Below, one piece after another: positions 43,936 to 55,392 of a stretch of 64,000 bases of DNA. Position 1 is the stretch's first letter. Each line of letters begins with the position of its first letter. Both the position numbers and the translations under genes were made by a program. Under the pieces are notes generated by a model, which saw nothing but the letters and a program-made list of their open reading frames with translations, ran no database searches and was not told the DNA's origin. The DNA is from Haliotis asinina (taxonomy: Eukaryota; Mollusca; Gastropoda; Lepetellida; Haliotidae): positions 51,686,753 to 51,750,752 of the forward strand of contig NC_090281.1 of the NCBI RefSeq assembly GCF_037392515.1, given 5' to 3'.

Positions 43936-46184
43936 ATACAATATAAGTAACTACAGTTACTCAGTAAGACATGTGTCAATGTCTTATACTTTATGCATGT
44001 ACTTTACTCCGATTTACATATTTGAAAGTGGAACAGTTTTTGTGGAACGATAACATTCAAATTTTGAATGGCTTTGTGGCTATATAGTGTTACAATATGC
44101 ACATATATCTAGAAATACTACATCAGTAAAACAATTTCTTGCTACATCTACTCAATCAATAAATACAAAAGTAATAATGATAATAAAAACTTACGCCAGC
44201 CAGCGTGAGATGCAATCCCATACAAAAGTTGAACCCATACAAGTGAACACAGTGGTGATTCTGGCTGACTGTGCAGATTACTACCCTTCCTCACTATTTA
44301 TATTGACCTCCCATACCCAAGCTACTCAACACCTCTCTATTGTTTACAAATTAACACCCCAGCTCTCTGGCCATACCTGGTCACGCTTCCCTGAACATAA
44401 CCCTGTTCCCATAGTATTACCGAACATAATCTAACAACAACTCCCAACAATATATAACACACTCTAACAATACCATACTACATCTATTTACAGTACCATA
44501 AACTAATTATATAAACGAAATCATCTGTGATCTTGACAGTTCCTTTCTTTCTTGTTTGAAAAAAGACCTGTAAGAAGTAGTTTTGCCTCTAACATTCATT
44601 GACAAATTTTATAGGAATTGGCTTTCATCTGTCTTTAATTATTTATCTATGTCGTCAGTCTTGCAGATTTCAGAATGAGTAGCGTATTGACTCGTAGTCG
44701 TTGCCTCAATTTCATTTTTTACTATAATAACGTATTCTTGATAGGGTAGAAGTGAAGTGTTAAATGTCCAGTAGCCCTTTCCTCTTGACTCAGTATCAGA
44801 AGAAAAAGTTAATGTAATGGCAGAATGGTCCGACTTACATCCTGGTAAATAGCAGAATCAACTGTTACGGTAGCTGTATCTTTAGAGACCAGAAAGAAAC
44901 ACACACTTAATTACACCGTGGTGTGGAGGTTGACGTTCACGTTTCCAATATGGCTACAGTCCACTTGGCTCAATAGCGGACTGATGAATAATCACATCAG
45001 GCAAACTTTGATGTCTTTGTAGAGCTTGTTTCTAAAATGAAAAAAGTTGTTCAACAAACTATAATTGAAATAATGACTCAGCCTTCTAATTGTTACGAGG
45101 GAGGAGTGCAGAGGAAGAGACAGCCAGTTGGATTTTCTTATTTGAAGTACATAGATTCTGCAAAATCCTCACAGAGTTGGTCTGATATCTTGATTGTCAA
45201 AAGCGTTTCATTGAGTATTATATGTTTATTTGTTTTCGAGCTGGATTGCAATTTATCACTTCGCTTTTGTGTCAAGTGGACTGTAAGGCATTAGCCTCAG
45301 GGCATCAGCCATCGAACACAGACTCTCAGTGTGTGACTGCAAGCTTGTGTTACCTACAGATGGCATGCTACGGTGTTACGTACTAGTGGTAAAGGTGATA
45401 TACAGACCATTGTGAGGGAATTTGGTTTTTGCACTTTTACGATGACGCCTACCGGCTATAAAGATTGATTAAAAACTCAAGTATGGTTCTTGATTGATTG
45501 CTCTTGTCATCAAGGGTCTCTTCATACATACTGTTTAAAATTCTCTCATAGATAGCCTTTCTTATGGTGGCCAATGGATTTTACCAAGGCAACGTTGCTT
45601 ATATATATGTAAATATGTTGGGTGAGAATACAATAAGCAAGTTCTCTCTCTCTCTCATACGGGTCTGTGACGTTTTAATCGATGATTAAACACTCGGTCA
45701 TGTGACGTAGTGAAAGACGGGAGTATGACGCTATTGTACCGACAAGGTCCCTCCTTGCGTGTGATCGTATGAGGGTCTTCCCATGTCGCCAGTTCTAACG
45801 TATGGAGTTAGTGAACCAGTCAAACGTGATATCCCATAAAACAACAGATGTTGAGTCAAGGCACTCATACAAAAATGCTGAGATGTTCACCTGTTCACGC
45901 TGTTCATTAGATTAACATTTACCATTGATCTCACCTGTTACAGTTTTACAGGATATCTCATCAAACTTGAGAATGAATTCTTATATACAGTACACTAATA
46001 GTCACGTTGTAGGTATAATTTGTGTTCGCTTTCAAATATCCCCAATTTAAGGGCCAAAGTTTCGTGGATATAATTTCACAGGGAACTTGTCACCCCTACA
46101 CCGTGGCTGGCCAGTCTCTAAATAGATAGGATTAATTAACATAGGTGTGGGTGGAGTGGGAATAACCCGCAGTATGGCGATTGA
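43936..46184. other. Intergenic region without recognisable genes
   Basis: I see no exon, RNA gene or complete repeat here. Short open frames at 44087-44434 and 45037-45294 have no domain. A (CT)n tract lies at about 45643-45656. Confidence 0.5.
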
Positions 46185-46883
46185 TTGGTCGGTGTTGTGT
46201 CATCAAGGACCTCCCCCTCGGACATGGCTAGCACATATGACCAGACACCTGACCACTCCCCACTAACCCGGCTTACGGCAAACGACCAGTGCGGTCAAAC
46301 TTTCCTTGCTTTCTCTCACCATTGTCTTTGTAACCAGCACTTGAACAACAAAATGTCTAGCAACACCAACAGGGTTACTGCCCTCACCAAGCTCAGAGAG
46401 AGTCCCGGAGAACACGTGGGAACAGATGCAGGTACGCTAAACATTGGGGGAAGCAATGTCCCCTGCTCTGTACCCATTGCAACAGACGGGGGCACTACTC
46501 GCACAGAAGGACCTTTACGTGTTACTGACGCTGGCGTAGAAGGGATACCTGACGCCGACCCTGCCGTCACAACGACGACTCATAGTGTTGATGGCGATGC
46601 CGGAGCCAAGTGTTACAAGTGCGGTGTGTCTGGACATAACGCCAGAAACTGCGACGCATCTTTGTCAGTAGGGCGTGGTACTACCAACGTGACGTCCTAT
46701 AGTTCGAGGAGCGAGAAGAGAAAGGCGAGCGACTCCAAGGACGAGTTGGGAAGCGAGAGGGTGATACTCAAAGGGAAGTGTCCAAGATGTGCAAGTGTGA
46801 GAATGGTTGATGCGAGCACCCAGACTAGCGGTTTCGTAATCCTAGCCTCGGAATGGAGGAGACTACGGGGTATTCAAGGCTGA
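46185..46883 (+). CDS. Zinc-knuckle (CCHC) protein, unassigned
   Basis: This 232-codon ORF has a CCHC zinc knuckle, CYKCGVSGHNARNC, in the Cx2Cx4Hx4C spacing at about residues 142-155. The domain is typical of retroelement Gag proteins and of some cellular RNA-binding proteins. A Ser/Thr/Gly-rich stretch precedes the knuckle. A basic KRKASDSKDE segment (about 178-187) and a second cysteine pair, CPRC (about 199-202), follow it. No protease, reverse transcriptase or LTR is seen beside it. It may be an orphan Gag-like or LINE ORF1 remnant, a domesticated gene, or an exon of an unrecognised gene. The first ATG at 46185 is assumed; others at 46224 and 46352 are possible. Confidence 0.45.
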   Translation: MVGVVSSRTSPSDMASTYDQTPDHSPLTRLTANDQCGQTFLAFSHHCLCNQHLNNKMSSNTNRVTALTKLRESPGEHVGTDAGTLNIGGSNVPCSVPIATDGGTTRTEGPLRVTDAGVEGIPDADPAVTTTTHSVDGDAGAKCYKCGVSGHNARNCDASLSVGRGTTNVTSYSSRSEKRKASDSKDELGSERVILKGKCPRCASVRMVDASTQTSGFVILASEWRRLRGIQG

Positions 46884-47410
46884 TCGAGCACCTCCTCCTG
46901 TGACGAGTACCGTCGCAGAGTCGCACACCATGACTGAAGTGGCAGAGACAGTGTTCTTCCAAGTCGTTGAGATGTGCCCTCATCATTGAGAACGCCGTCT
47001 CACCTTCCAGCAGTGTGTATATGTGATGAATTCAATTTTTATGTAAATATGTTTATTTGTTTAAAATATTTGTATAAAAATGTTTATCAATGTAAACTTG
47101 TGTGTGTTGTTTGGAGAGAGGTACTGTGCACATAAAACACTTTTTTACTGAATGCGACCTGGAAAAACTAAACAACGTTGTAGTGACGTGGCGACATGGC
47201 GGACACAGCTGGACCATACATGCACACGCACCCTCATCCGGTTCTGTCAGTTATTTCGCGATGCTCGTCGATGTACGACCCGAAAATAAATCACTCGTAA
47301 CTCTATTCTTACAGACGTGCACACGCGAGCATACACATGCACGACCCCCAAAGTGGCGGGCATCACTTATGACCGTCATTTTACTTTGTGACGTCACCAG
47401 CAGGATGACC

Positions 47411-47575
47411 TGGGGGTGGGATGGCTTGGTGGTTAAAGTGTTCGCTCGTCACGCCAAGCTTCCGGGTTCGATTCCTACACGGGTACAATGTGTGAAGCCC
47501 AATTCTGGTGTCCCCGACGTTATATTGCTGGAACATTGCCACTCACTCGAACCACTCACTCACTCACTATTACAC
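47411..47575 (+). mobile_element. tRNA-derived SINE (family 1)
   Basis: Box-A-like TGGCTTGGTGGTTAAAG and box-B-like GGGTTCGATTCC are followed by a TGTGTGAAGCCCAATTCTGG body, TATTGCTGGAACATTGC and a CACTCACTCACT tail. It overlaps the 3' half of a 178-codon open frame (47102-47638), which is therefore not credible as a gene. Confidence 0.8.
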
Positions 47576-47639
47576 AGTAACAACAGGACACGATGGTCGC
47601 GACAAATATGGCAACAGACTGTTATTGAAGGGCCCTGAT

Positions 47640-48402
47640 AATGTGGAATGTTTATTGGGAATGAGAAGCTATATAGTGAAACAAGAAACTATACTCCAAA
47701 TAAGACTTTATTGTTTAACCCCAGGCTAGGGTTTAAGAGGTTATAGCGAGCCAACAAGTGTGTCAGGATTATCCATGTTATCAGCACCTGTTTCTCGCAA
47801 ATTCCATGATCGACAAGTTCAAGTCCAGCCTTACATAACACTAAGGGATCTCATGCAGACATTCAATAATGGAAGTAGCAATGTTCAAACGATATATCGC
47901 TGCATGCACTCTAAGCTGTGTGAGTACCTAAAGTGTCACCGAGCATGGGCTTGTTAGCCTTGTTGGCACGACTGCGGTTAAATATCTAACGTAAAATACT
48001 GATGGGTTACAGTCGTGTAACTGTCGTCGCATCGTACATACATCATATCGCCAGTATTCCTCATTGTTCATGATAATACATCCCTTTCTCACATCCCCAG
48101 TTCAGGCTCCTGTCGAGGCTCCATCGGCTCCGCAGCCCATGATCCATACCACATGGTCTTCTCTCGAATCTTGGCACCCTGCTCCCTACATGCGAGTGGG
48201 TACAATTACGCATTATTGTTTCACGTCTATAGTGAGTTGACAAGGTTTCCCGCAGATTCCAGCAAATTCAAGTTTACTTGAAATCTTACCTAGCTGTAGA
48301 TGAACACTGAACTGCAGTCTGCATCTATACCGCAGAGTTCCAGAGTTTGCGATTCAGATTGTTTTGACCATCATTTGGGATGTGTTCGGCATCTGGGATA
48401 AT
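47640..48402. other. Intergenic, nothing recognised
   Basis: No exon, repeat boundary or RNA gene could be supported in this stretch. Confidence 0.4.
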
Positions 48403-48553
48403 GGGGGCGATGGGGTAGCCTAGTGGTTAAAGCGTAAGCTCGTCTAACTGAAAACCCTGGGTCGATTCCCCACATGGATACAATGTGGGAAGCCCATGTC
48501 CGATGTCCCTGCCGTGATGTTACTGGAATATTGCTAAAAGTGGCGTAAAAATA
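48403..48553 (+). mobile_element. tRNA-derived SINE (family 1)
   Basis: GGGGTAGCCTAGTGGTTAAA (box A) begins near 48412. Box-B-like GGGTCGATTCC, the conserved GTGGGAAGCCC and TACTGGAATATTGCTAAAAG follow, ending GTGGCGTAAAAA. The CACTCAC tail is missing. Confidence 0.8.
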
Positions 48554-49654
48554 AGCATTTGTTAAATCTTTGTAAACTTCGTGTCGTTCATACTGCTTGA
48601 AGCAGCAAATACAGGTCATGCTGTCATGCTATGACCTGAATAGACTGTTACTCTTGCTAACTGTGGAGATACACCAAATCCTGTATATAAAGGATGTAAT
48701 TGGGAAAGATCTCAGGAACTCGTACCAAAAATACATCAGTATCGAAAATATGTTTGCATCTTGTTAGTATCGTAGACTTTCTTTTGGTAGTTTTCGCAAG
48801 TTTACATTTATGTATTTTTGACAGGTTTCTCCGGAGGCGTAATTATTACGACTGGAGGAACTGCGCCGTCAGCTACTTGTAGAGCAAAGGGAACTAAAGA
48901 AGGAAAGCAGACAACTGAAATATTTATAAAAAAGTGGAGAAAAGATTATGGTTGACGTTTCCACCAACACCCCATAATAAATCTACGAATGTATGGATCA
49001 TATAACTGTCAAAGAGGTAGCGACACAGGTCTAAGATACAGTGCCTGTGTAGGACCATGAGATAGGACCATGACTTTACCAGGATAAAACAGCATCGCAC
49101 ACCGCTATCTTTCGTACCCAAACATCTCAGCTCTTTCGTAAATACTAATGAACAATGAATATTTTCAGAGCATAATTTGGTTTTTGGTTTGACATGTAGA
49201 AAACGTTTTACCAACAAAGATTTAATTATATATATGTCTGAGCTGGTGAAACCTAACTTTGTGGTGTATTATCCGGAACCATACATACCAAACAATATAC
49301 ATACCTTGCTTTCATCATTATGATAACAAATGTGCTGAACCACGTTACAGAATGCGGATTAAAAAGTTAAGTGATCAATGCTCTTCTGATTTGCTATCAC
49401 TGTTTTTTCTATTACTGGACCAAAATGTGTTAATATTGTTTCTGTGAGTGACACATAAAGAATGGTATCATGGACAGGAACAATTTTTTTTATGGATAGA
49501 CAAGTTGTTTACTGCAATGGATGCCATGTTTGGGTGTAGGCTCGTGATGAAGCATGTGACCACAGTGTTATCATCTACACTATCACATCCATTGCCGGAA
49601 GAAAGTTTTCTATCCATAAAAAACTTTCCTGTTCATAAGTTACTAGATGCCTGA
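48554..49654. other. Intergenic, nothing recognised
   Basis: No exon or complete repeat could be supported. The TTTTTTATGGATAGA run near 49488-49500 has a partial reverse complement, TCTATCCATAAAAAA, at about 49609-49623, so the ~136-bp segment between may be a small inverted-repeat element. Confidence 0.4.
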
Positions 49655-49915
49655 TGGGCCAGGGTAAAACAGGACTTCCATGCTTGCCATAAAAGGCGAC
49701 TAAGCTTGTGGTAAGAGGCAACTAAGGGGATCGGGTGGTCAGACTGGTTGACTTGGTTGACACATAATGAGTTTCCAACTGAGCAGATTGATGCTCATGC
49801 CGATGATCACTGGATCGTCTGTTCCAGACTCGATTATTTACAGACCACTGACATATAGCTGGAACATTGTGGAGTGCAGCATGAAACTAAACCCACTCAC
49901 TCATATGTTAATACA
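49655..49915 (-). mobile_element. Family-2 interspersed repeat
   Basis: Reverse-complement copy of the repeat described at 41275. The recognisable parts are GCCATAAAAGGCGACTAAGC, GGGATCGGGTGGTCAGACTG, GTTCCAGACTCGATTATTTA, ATATAGCTGGAACATTGTGG and an ACCCACTCACTCAT end. Confidence 0.8.
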
Positions 49916-50120
49916 AGTAACACTTAACAGACTATCTGTTCCATCCTCCCCACCGAATTGTTTGAAGCTGTCTGACTGACAAGTGGGAGGACACCCACCA
50001 GACAGGTAATCTGTCCATGACCAGTGGATATGCTAGTGATCACAGATGAGATCACACATACATGATCATCACACACTCACTGATTTCAAAATGAAAACCA
50101 AAAACATCAGTGCCATCACA

Positions 50121-50126
50121 TTTATT
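50121..50126 (-). terminator. Likely FBXO4 polyadenylation signal
   Basis: AATAAA on the minus strand, about 396 bp downstream of the FBXO4 stop codon, in an AT-rich setting. A second AATAAA overlaps the stop codon itself (CACAAATAAAC) and is too close to be the main site. Confidence 0.5.
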
Positions 50127-50521
50127 TGATTTCAAAACAATATTTTAACAATATGAAAAAACAAATATCAAAAACTTTGCAACATCTACTCGAGTTCATT
50201 TTTGAGATTTCTACATGAAGCCATGAAGTGGAATATTGTCAATACCGTAATAAGGTCCTCACATAAATCAGTAATGCATACAACAATACATTTGTGAATA
50301 TAAACTCAAGCATCACAATGACCCCTGACTTCATGTGAGTCAGTGAGGAAATATTGGTCAACATGGAATCTTGCCACCATTCAAAACAATCTTCATATGT
50401 GACTGAAGTCTTTCACATTGATCTTCATGAAAGATGGCTGCCTTCCCATGTTAGACTAATGTCACTGTCTCCAGCCATCACGCTGTTGGTACATCCGTCA
50501 CAATTCCACCTCCCATGTTGT

Positions 50522-53500
50522 TTATTTGTGCTGAGACTGATCAACAATCCATTGAATTCCTTTCTCCACACCGGCAAGACTGTCAACCACAGCATCCCTC
50601 ACCTGCAAACCAAAATATACAGAGTCAAAAAAGAAACTTCACATTCTTTCGTCAGGGCACTATAAAAGAACAAGACACGGTCAGATGATTAAATTGTTAT
50701 TATTTCATTGCTGAGATCTCTGTGATGTACTCGATACACTGACAGTGCCAGAATCAGTTGCATTATGCTACACTGCCATTCCAGAACATGGGTATACAGA
50801 ATGTCAAGTCACAACAACACATGAATATTGAGTACGCCTACCATATACTAGTAACTGGTGACAAAAAGATAAGTTGATATGAAAAAAACAACTGGTAATA
50901 TAATTCATACATGCTGAGTCAACTTGTAAATATACTGAACAGAAAAAGAAACGCAATTTAAAAAAAAAAGGAATCTCAGACCTATGTTCATGTCTTCTGT
51001 TTAAAACCTTGACAAAAGGCTCAGTTGCGTTTCTTTGCTGGTCAGTATAGTAATAATAAAATGCAAATGTGGTGAATGCATTTAAGGTAATTATCCTAAA
51101 ATACCCTGGATCAATGAGGATGGACACTGACTTGACACCAGTTCCCAACATGGGTACCTACCAGCCAGGGTCTGTTCAGCTGACAAAGATCTAGAGCCAC
51201 CACAACTTCACTAGCTGGGAGTCTCTGAGAAGATGACTCTGGAGTACATGAGAGCACAAGGACCGGAACATATGGAGCTAACCATCTTTCGCTGATCATG
51301 GCAAACAGTTCTCTTTTACCACTCTCCACTGAAATAATAGTGATGGCAATTAGTATTGGTCATTATGACTTAATGATAACCTTGTAAAATAATGATGAAG
51401 CATAACAAACATGAGTGATGAATTGTAAACATGACTTGTCGTCAACCATGCCATAGAGACATTATTAGGATGGGCTTGTTACCAATGTTATAGGCAGTCA
51501 GTATGTCTAGAATTTGTAATTGAATCATGTGATATTGAGACTAATTGGTGTAACTAGGAAAGTCTTCCTTCCTTGATAGGAAAACTTCATTTATGGAAAA
51601 GCATGTACAATGTGACTGACACCCCCTAAGTCATATGTACAAAGTTGTCACCCCCTCTCACCATTTCACGTCATGTACAAAATCAATGACCCCCTCTTCC
51701 CATAGTTTTTAAGTGTGATTTTTTATTATGATTGATGACTGCCCTACACCCCAATCCATACATATAAAATTCATGTCCCTCTGCCTCCCTAGAACAAAAT
51801 GAGTGACCTTCCCTTAAAATCATCATCATTACACACACACAACCCACACATAAATTATGAATGGCTCCTAAGTCATATTGATGACTGTGATCACCCACCT
51901 GTTTCCACTGGGCAGGAAGCATCAATTACAAAGACAAAGGCATCTAAGGTGTGACACAGATCTTTGATTGACTGCTGAAGCTCGTAGGTTTCACCATCAG
52001 TGCCATCTTCATTCTGTTTCTGCTTACTCAGCAGTTTACTTGTAGCCAGTCTATCTCGGTTCTGTGTCATCTCTCGTTCCCTCTTTGTTGCTGTGTACAG
52101 AACAGTCAGGTGGAAGTTGTTGCCTGATGGCAACTTCATCGTCATACCAGCCCCCATACCTGTAGAGGACAGAGAATGTGTGACCATATAAGACACTGGA
52201 CCAGACAATCCAGGGATCAACACCACGGGTGTCTACTGAGGGGGAAACAACTACTACAATAGCGATAATCTATTTTTCCCTGGATTTTCTCCTTGAATTG
52301 TCTCATTTGAATTAATTTCCCAAATGAATATATAGTTTATATGAAATATAAAGAAACTGAAGTAGTTATTCACAATTTCAAACTCCAAGTTGTGTTTGCC
52401 GCCATCTTGTACTTCTTGTAGTTTGTGCTGCCCATTTATCATTGGAAGTTAATTGCTAAATTATCGATAGTCGCACATATTATTGATGCATCTATATTTT
52501 TTCCTTTCTATCAGAGACTCAATAACTGCAATCCATCGACAGTTCGATGCAGGCCTAATTAACATCATAAGCATCAAATATTGCACCTGAAAGAAGTCAG
52601 TGAGTTTGACAATCTGATCCCTATAGTCGCCACTTATGACAAGTATGAGTCACAGAACTCTAACCTTGAATTTTGGGACGACTTCAGGTTTAAGGATGTC
52701 ATCATTATTATTAATATTAACATCCTCGAAATCTCCAGGATAAGTCTTCACTGTACCCTGGACGCATCTATGAGTCTGCCCGATAATTTTCTTCACTCTC
52801 TTTGCAGGCTCTGCATTCTTACAGTAGCCAATCAGCTAAGCCGCATTTTAACTGAACTTGCCAGTGTCAACAAAGATAGCGGTCACATCTGTGAAGGTTT
52901 GTTCACAGTGTGACTCAGATTTGGGAGAAATCATTCAGACATATTGATAGGCCCGAATCTTTAAAAAAATATATGCACAAACACCTACCTCTTTCAGAGA
53001 ACCTCTGCATGGTTTGTGTTGCCAAGTTTATTCGGTTAGATAATTTATAAAGCAGAATTGAGTTGTGATTGGTTCGCTCAACTTCCCAGCGTAGACACCT
53101 GATTGGATAAAAAGCGAGCCAAGGGAGATAATAAATTTGTCTGTCCAACCTGTAGATGCATCCAAAGTATAGTGGAGACTCATCGGAGCGTATACCCTGG
53201 AGATATTGAGGATGCATTATTAAGGATCATGAAGGAATGACTCACCTTCAAACTGTCCAGGAAACATTGCTATTCTTTGGAATGTTTCATTATCTTCATA
53301 TAGCATCTTCCTGACAATGCTGCTGGTGCTGGTTTCAAGACCTGGTCCAAACATGGCCACACGTGGAGCTTTCTTTGGAAGGAATGACTTGAGTACTTGT
53401 GATACATGGTGGAATGTTGAGAGCTCCTGTCTTTGACACTCCTGAATTTCAGGGGAGCATCTGAAGTAACTGAAAATAGCAGGATTTGTTGAGCATCATT

Positions 53501-55027
53501 ATTATATGTTCATCAACACTAGTGTATAAAATAAGCCAAAAATCAAAAGCCAGACATCAAAATGTTACAGTCCAAAAGAGTCTAGATCTAGGCAATATTC
53601 CCAGATGAATGGGACATCTAAAATGTTTACCAGACCACAGTGTTGGCTTGCTGTAAATTTGGACCATCCGCTAGAAATGTAGCCCATCTCAGGCGGACTG
53701 ATGGGCTATATTTCGTACAATGTCAACACAAGAATTATTACTATTGATCCAATCTCATCCTTATGCATTAAACATCAGTGCTACCATGTCATTTTCCTAA
53801 ATTTCATCTGTTAATATAAGTAATGTTACTGTTTGATATTAACAGTATATTTTTTATACCGCTTTTACTAGTTTTAGCAATATTCCAGAAAAATCAATTC
53901 AGGGACACCAGAAAAAGGGGCTTCACACAATGTACCCAAGTGGGAATCGAACCCAGGTCTTCAGCGTGACCAGTAAACACTTTAACCCCTTGGCTACCCC
54001 ATCACAACAAGTTACATACAACAGGAACCCAGTCACAATAGGTTATATATAAGTACCACTTGTATGAAAAGTACTTACACTTCTTTATCTGTCAGTTCTG
54101 ACTCTGTTTCCTGATACAGTTTGGGATTCGCTGTATGAGACAGAACTTCCCATTTTGGTAAATCTATCTTGAGTCTCCTCTGCCATAACAATGCATCTGA
54201 CGCCAGCTGATGCCATTCACGACATACTCGACTAGCTTGACACAACCCTCTGGCATCCAGGAAGGAAAATATGTGCAGCTTCAAATTGACCTAAAATGGT
54301 AAAGACATATGACATAATAATTAACAATGTTTTTTTCAATGATTAAAGAGAATGATGATCTAAAACTGTCATAATCATTAGTAACTGGAAAGTATTATTA
54401 CATGATCTCAAAATTTACATTACGTAAATACAGTTTTACCAGTTTGTTGTAAGAGATGGAACTGGTGCTCAAGCACCCTCACTTAGTTGACATAGATACC
54501 CGTTTTACAGTTGTGTAGATCGATGTTCATGCTGTTCATCACTGAATTGTCTGGTTTAGACTCTATGATTTAAAGACTGCCGCCTGATAACAGGAATCTG
54601 CTGATCTGCGGCTTTAAACAACAAACAAGCAAATAAAATATAAAAAAACAGTTTTACTTACTGGAAGACGGTTAAATCTCTGAGTATTGTTTTCAGCTTG
54701 ATTGTTGTACACGTTATCTGGCAGCATGTGAACAGTTGCCGAATCTTTGAGGTAAAGAGCTTGCAGGCGCTCCAATGTTGACTTGTCCGGGGTAACATTT
54801 TTCCTTTTTAATTGTCTGATCAGATATTGTTGTAGTCCGCCCGACACAACACTGGACTCGGCAGCCTTGCTATACATTCTGTATTTTTTCAGTAAATCCT
54901 TCACTGAGTTTAACACATTGCTTATCTCAGCATCAAGAATTGATTCCTCTTGATATTGGTGGCTAAAAATCGGTTCATGACTCGGCTGAGTGGTAACGGT
55001 ACACGGCATGGGCGCGACTGAAATCAT
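50522..55027 (-). CDS. FBXO4: FBXO4, F-box only protein 4 (SCF ubiquitin ligase adaptor)
   Basis: FBXO4 is the substrate-recognition subunit of an SCF E3 ubiquitin ligase; the F-box binds SKP1 and an atypical GTPase-like C-terminal domain binds substrates. In mammals the reported targets are TRF1 and cyclin D1. Exons in transcript order: 54662-55027, 54079-54290, 53246-53469, 51899-52159, 51162-51328 and 50522-50602. Every border has GT/AG and every phase matches, giving 436 residues against 387 in human. The start is ATG at 55027 (A at -3). The F-box spans about 120-165 (RLP then VNLKLHIFSFLDARGLCQ, CREWHQLASDALLW). The GTPase-like part has RVAMFGPGLE (229-238), LYTATKREREM, VPVLVLSC, NRPWL and the terminal GIQWIVDQ. 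The N-terminal ~115 residues are longer than and unlike the human protein. HDAC3 starts divergently 365 bp away. Confidence 0.93.
50933..51047. mobile_element. 115-bp Tc1/mariner-type MITE in FBXO4 intron 5
   Basis: Terminal inverted repeats of ~24 bp: the left begins TACTGAACAGAAAAAGAAAC, the right read on the minus strand begins TACTGACCAGCAAAGAAACG. TA dinucleotides flank both ends (50931-50932, 51048-51049). It is too short to encode anything, so it is a non-autonomous element. Its ends differ from those of the 37-kb Tc1 element, so that copy is not its source. Confidence 0.75.
52185..52656 (+). mobile_element. Broken family-2 repeat fragments
   Basis: CTGGACCAGACAATCCAGGG at about 52196 matches the middle of the family-2 repeat. 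AACATCATAAGCATCAAAT (about 52561) and GACAATCTGATCCCTATAGT (about 52610), then CGCCACTTATGACAAG, match its later part. About 320 bp of unrelated AT-rich sequence separates the two pieces. All of it lies in FBXO4 intron 3. Confidence 0.5.
53857..54003 (-). mobile_element. tRNA-derived SINE (family 1), minus orientation
   Basis: On the minus strand: box-A-like GGGGTAGCCAAGGGGTTAAA, box-B-like GGGTTCGATTCCC, the TGTGTGAAGCCCC body and GGAATATTGCTAAAAC. It lies in FBXO4 intron 2 in the sense orientation of the gene. Confidence 0.8.
54464..54625 (-). mobile_element. Family-2 repeat, diverged, minus orientation
   Basis: On the minus strand AGTCTAAACCAGACAATTCA, then GTGATGAACAGCATGAACA and TCGATCTACACAACTG, follow the order of the family-2 consensus with many changes. 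It lies in FBXO4 intron 1. Confidence 0.6.
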
Positions 55028-55392
55028 CGTGGTAGCTCGGCTCACTAGATATTGAATTATGATTGACTGTAAACGTAAGTTGAAATTCTGATATAGCTGT
55101 AAGAGACTCCATGTTATATATACTTATAAACTGCTTACGTCACGGGTGTGATATTGAATACCTCCACGTGGAGCCTACTGACAGATGACTAAACACGGAA
55201 ATCCACGTCGATGTTTACATGCTGTCACGTTGCCTACAAGGTCACGTGATATGTCTGTCGTGTCAAATTAACTCCCTTAGATGCAGGTGGCGCCGTATAG
55301 TAAGTTCCGGTACAGAAAGGCTACCGTCTTGGCCTTTCCTCGTATTCAGAGTTATGTGATCTATTATTTGCGTCAATAAAACATAATTAACG
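55028..55392. promoter_or_regulatory. Bidirectional FBXO4/HDAC3 promoter
   Basis: The 365 bp between the two divergent start codons must hold both promoters and both 5' leaders. Visible sites are a CRE-like TTACGTCA at 55135-55142, CACGTG E-boxes at 55165-55170 and 55243-55248 (the second within GTCACGTGAT, close to the TFEB/USF consensus), and a TATATATACTTATAAA run near 55115-55130. No expression data are available here; the shared-promoter reading is an inference from distance. Confidence 0.6.

Noticed and set aside
47102..47638. 178-codon open frame
   Set aside because: Its 3' half is a tRNA-derived SINE and no domain is recognisable; most likely a chance frame.
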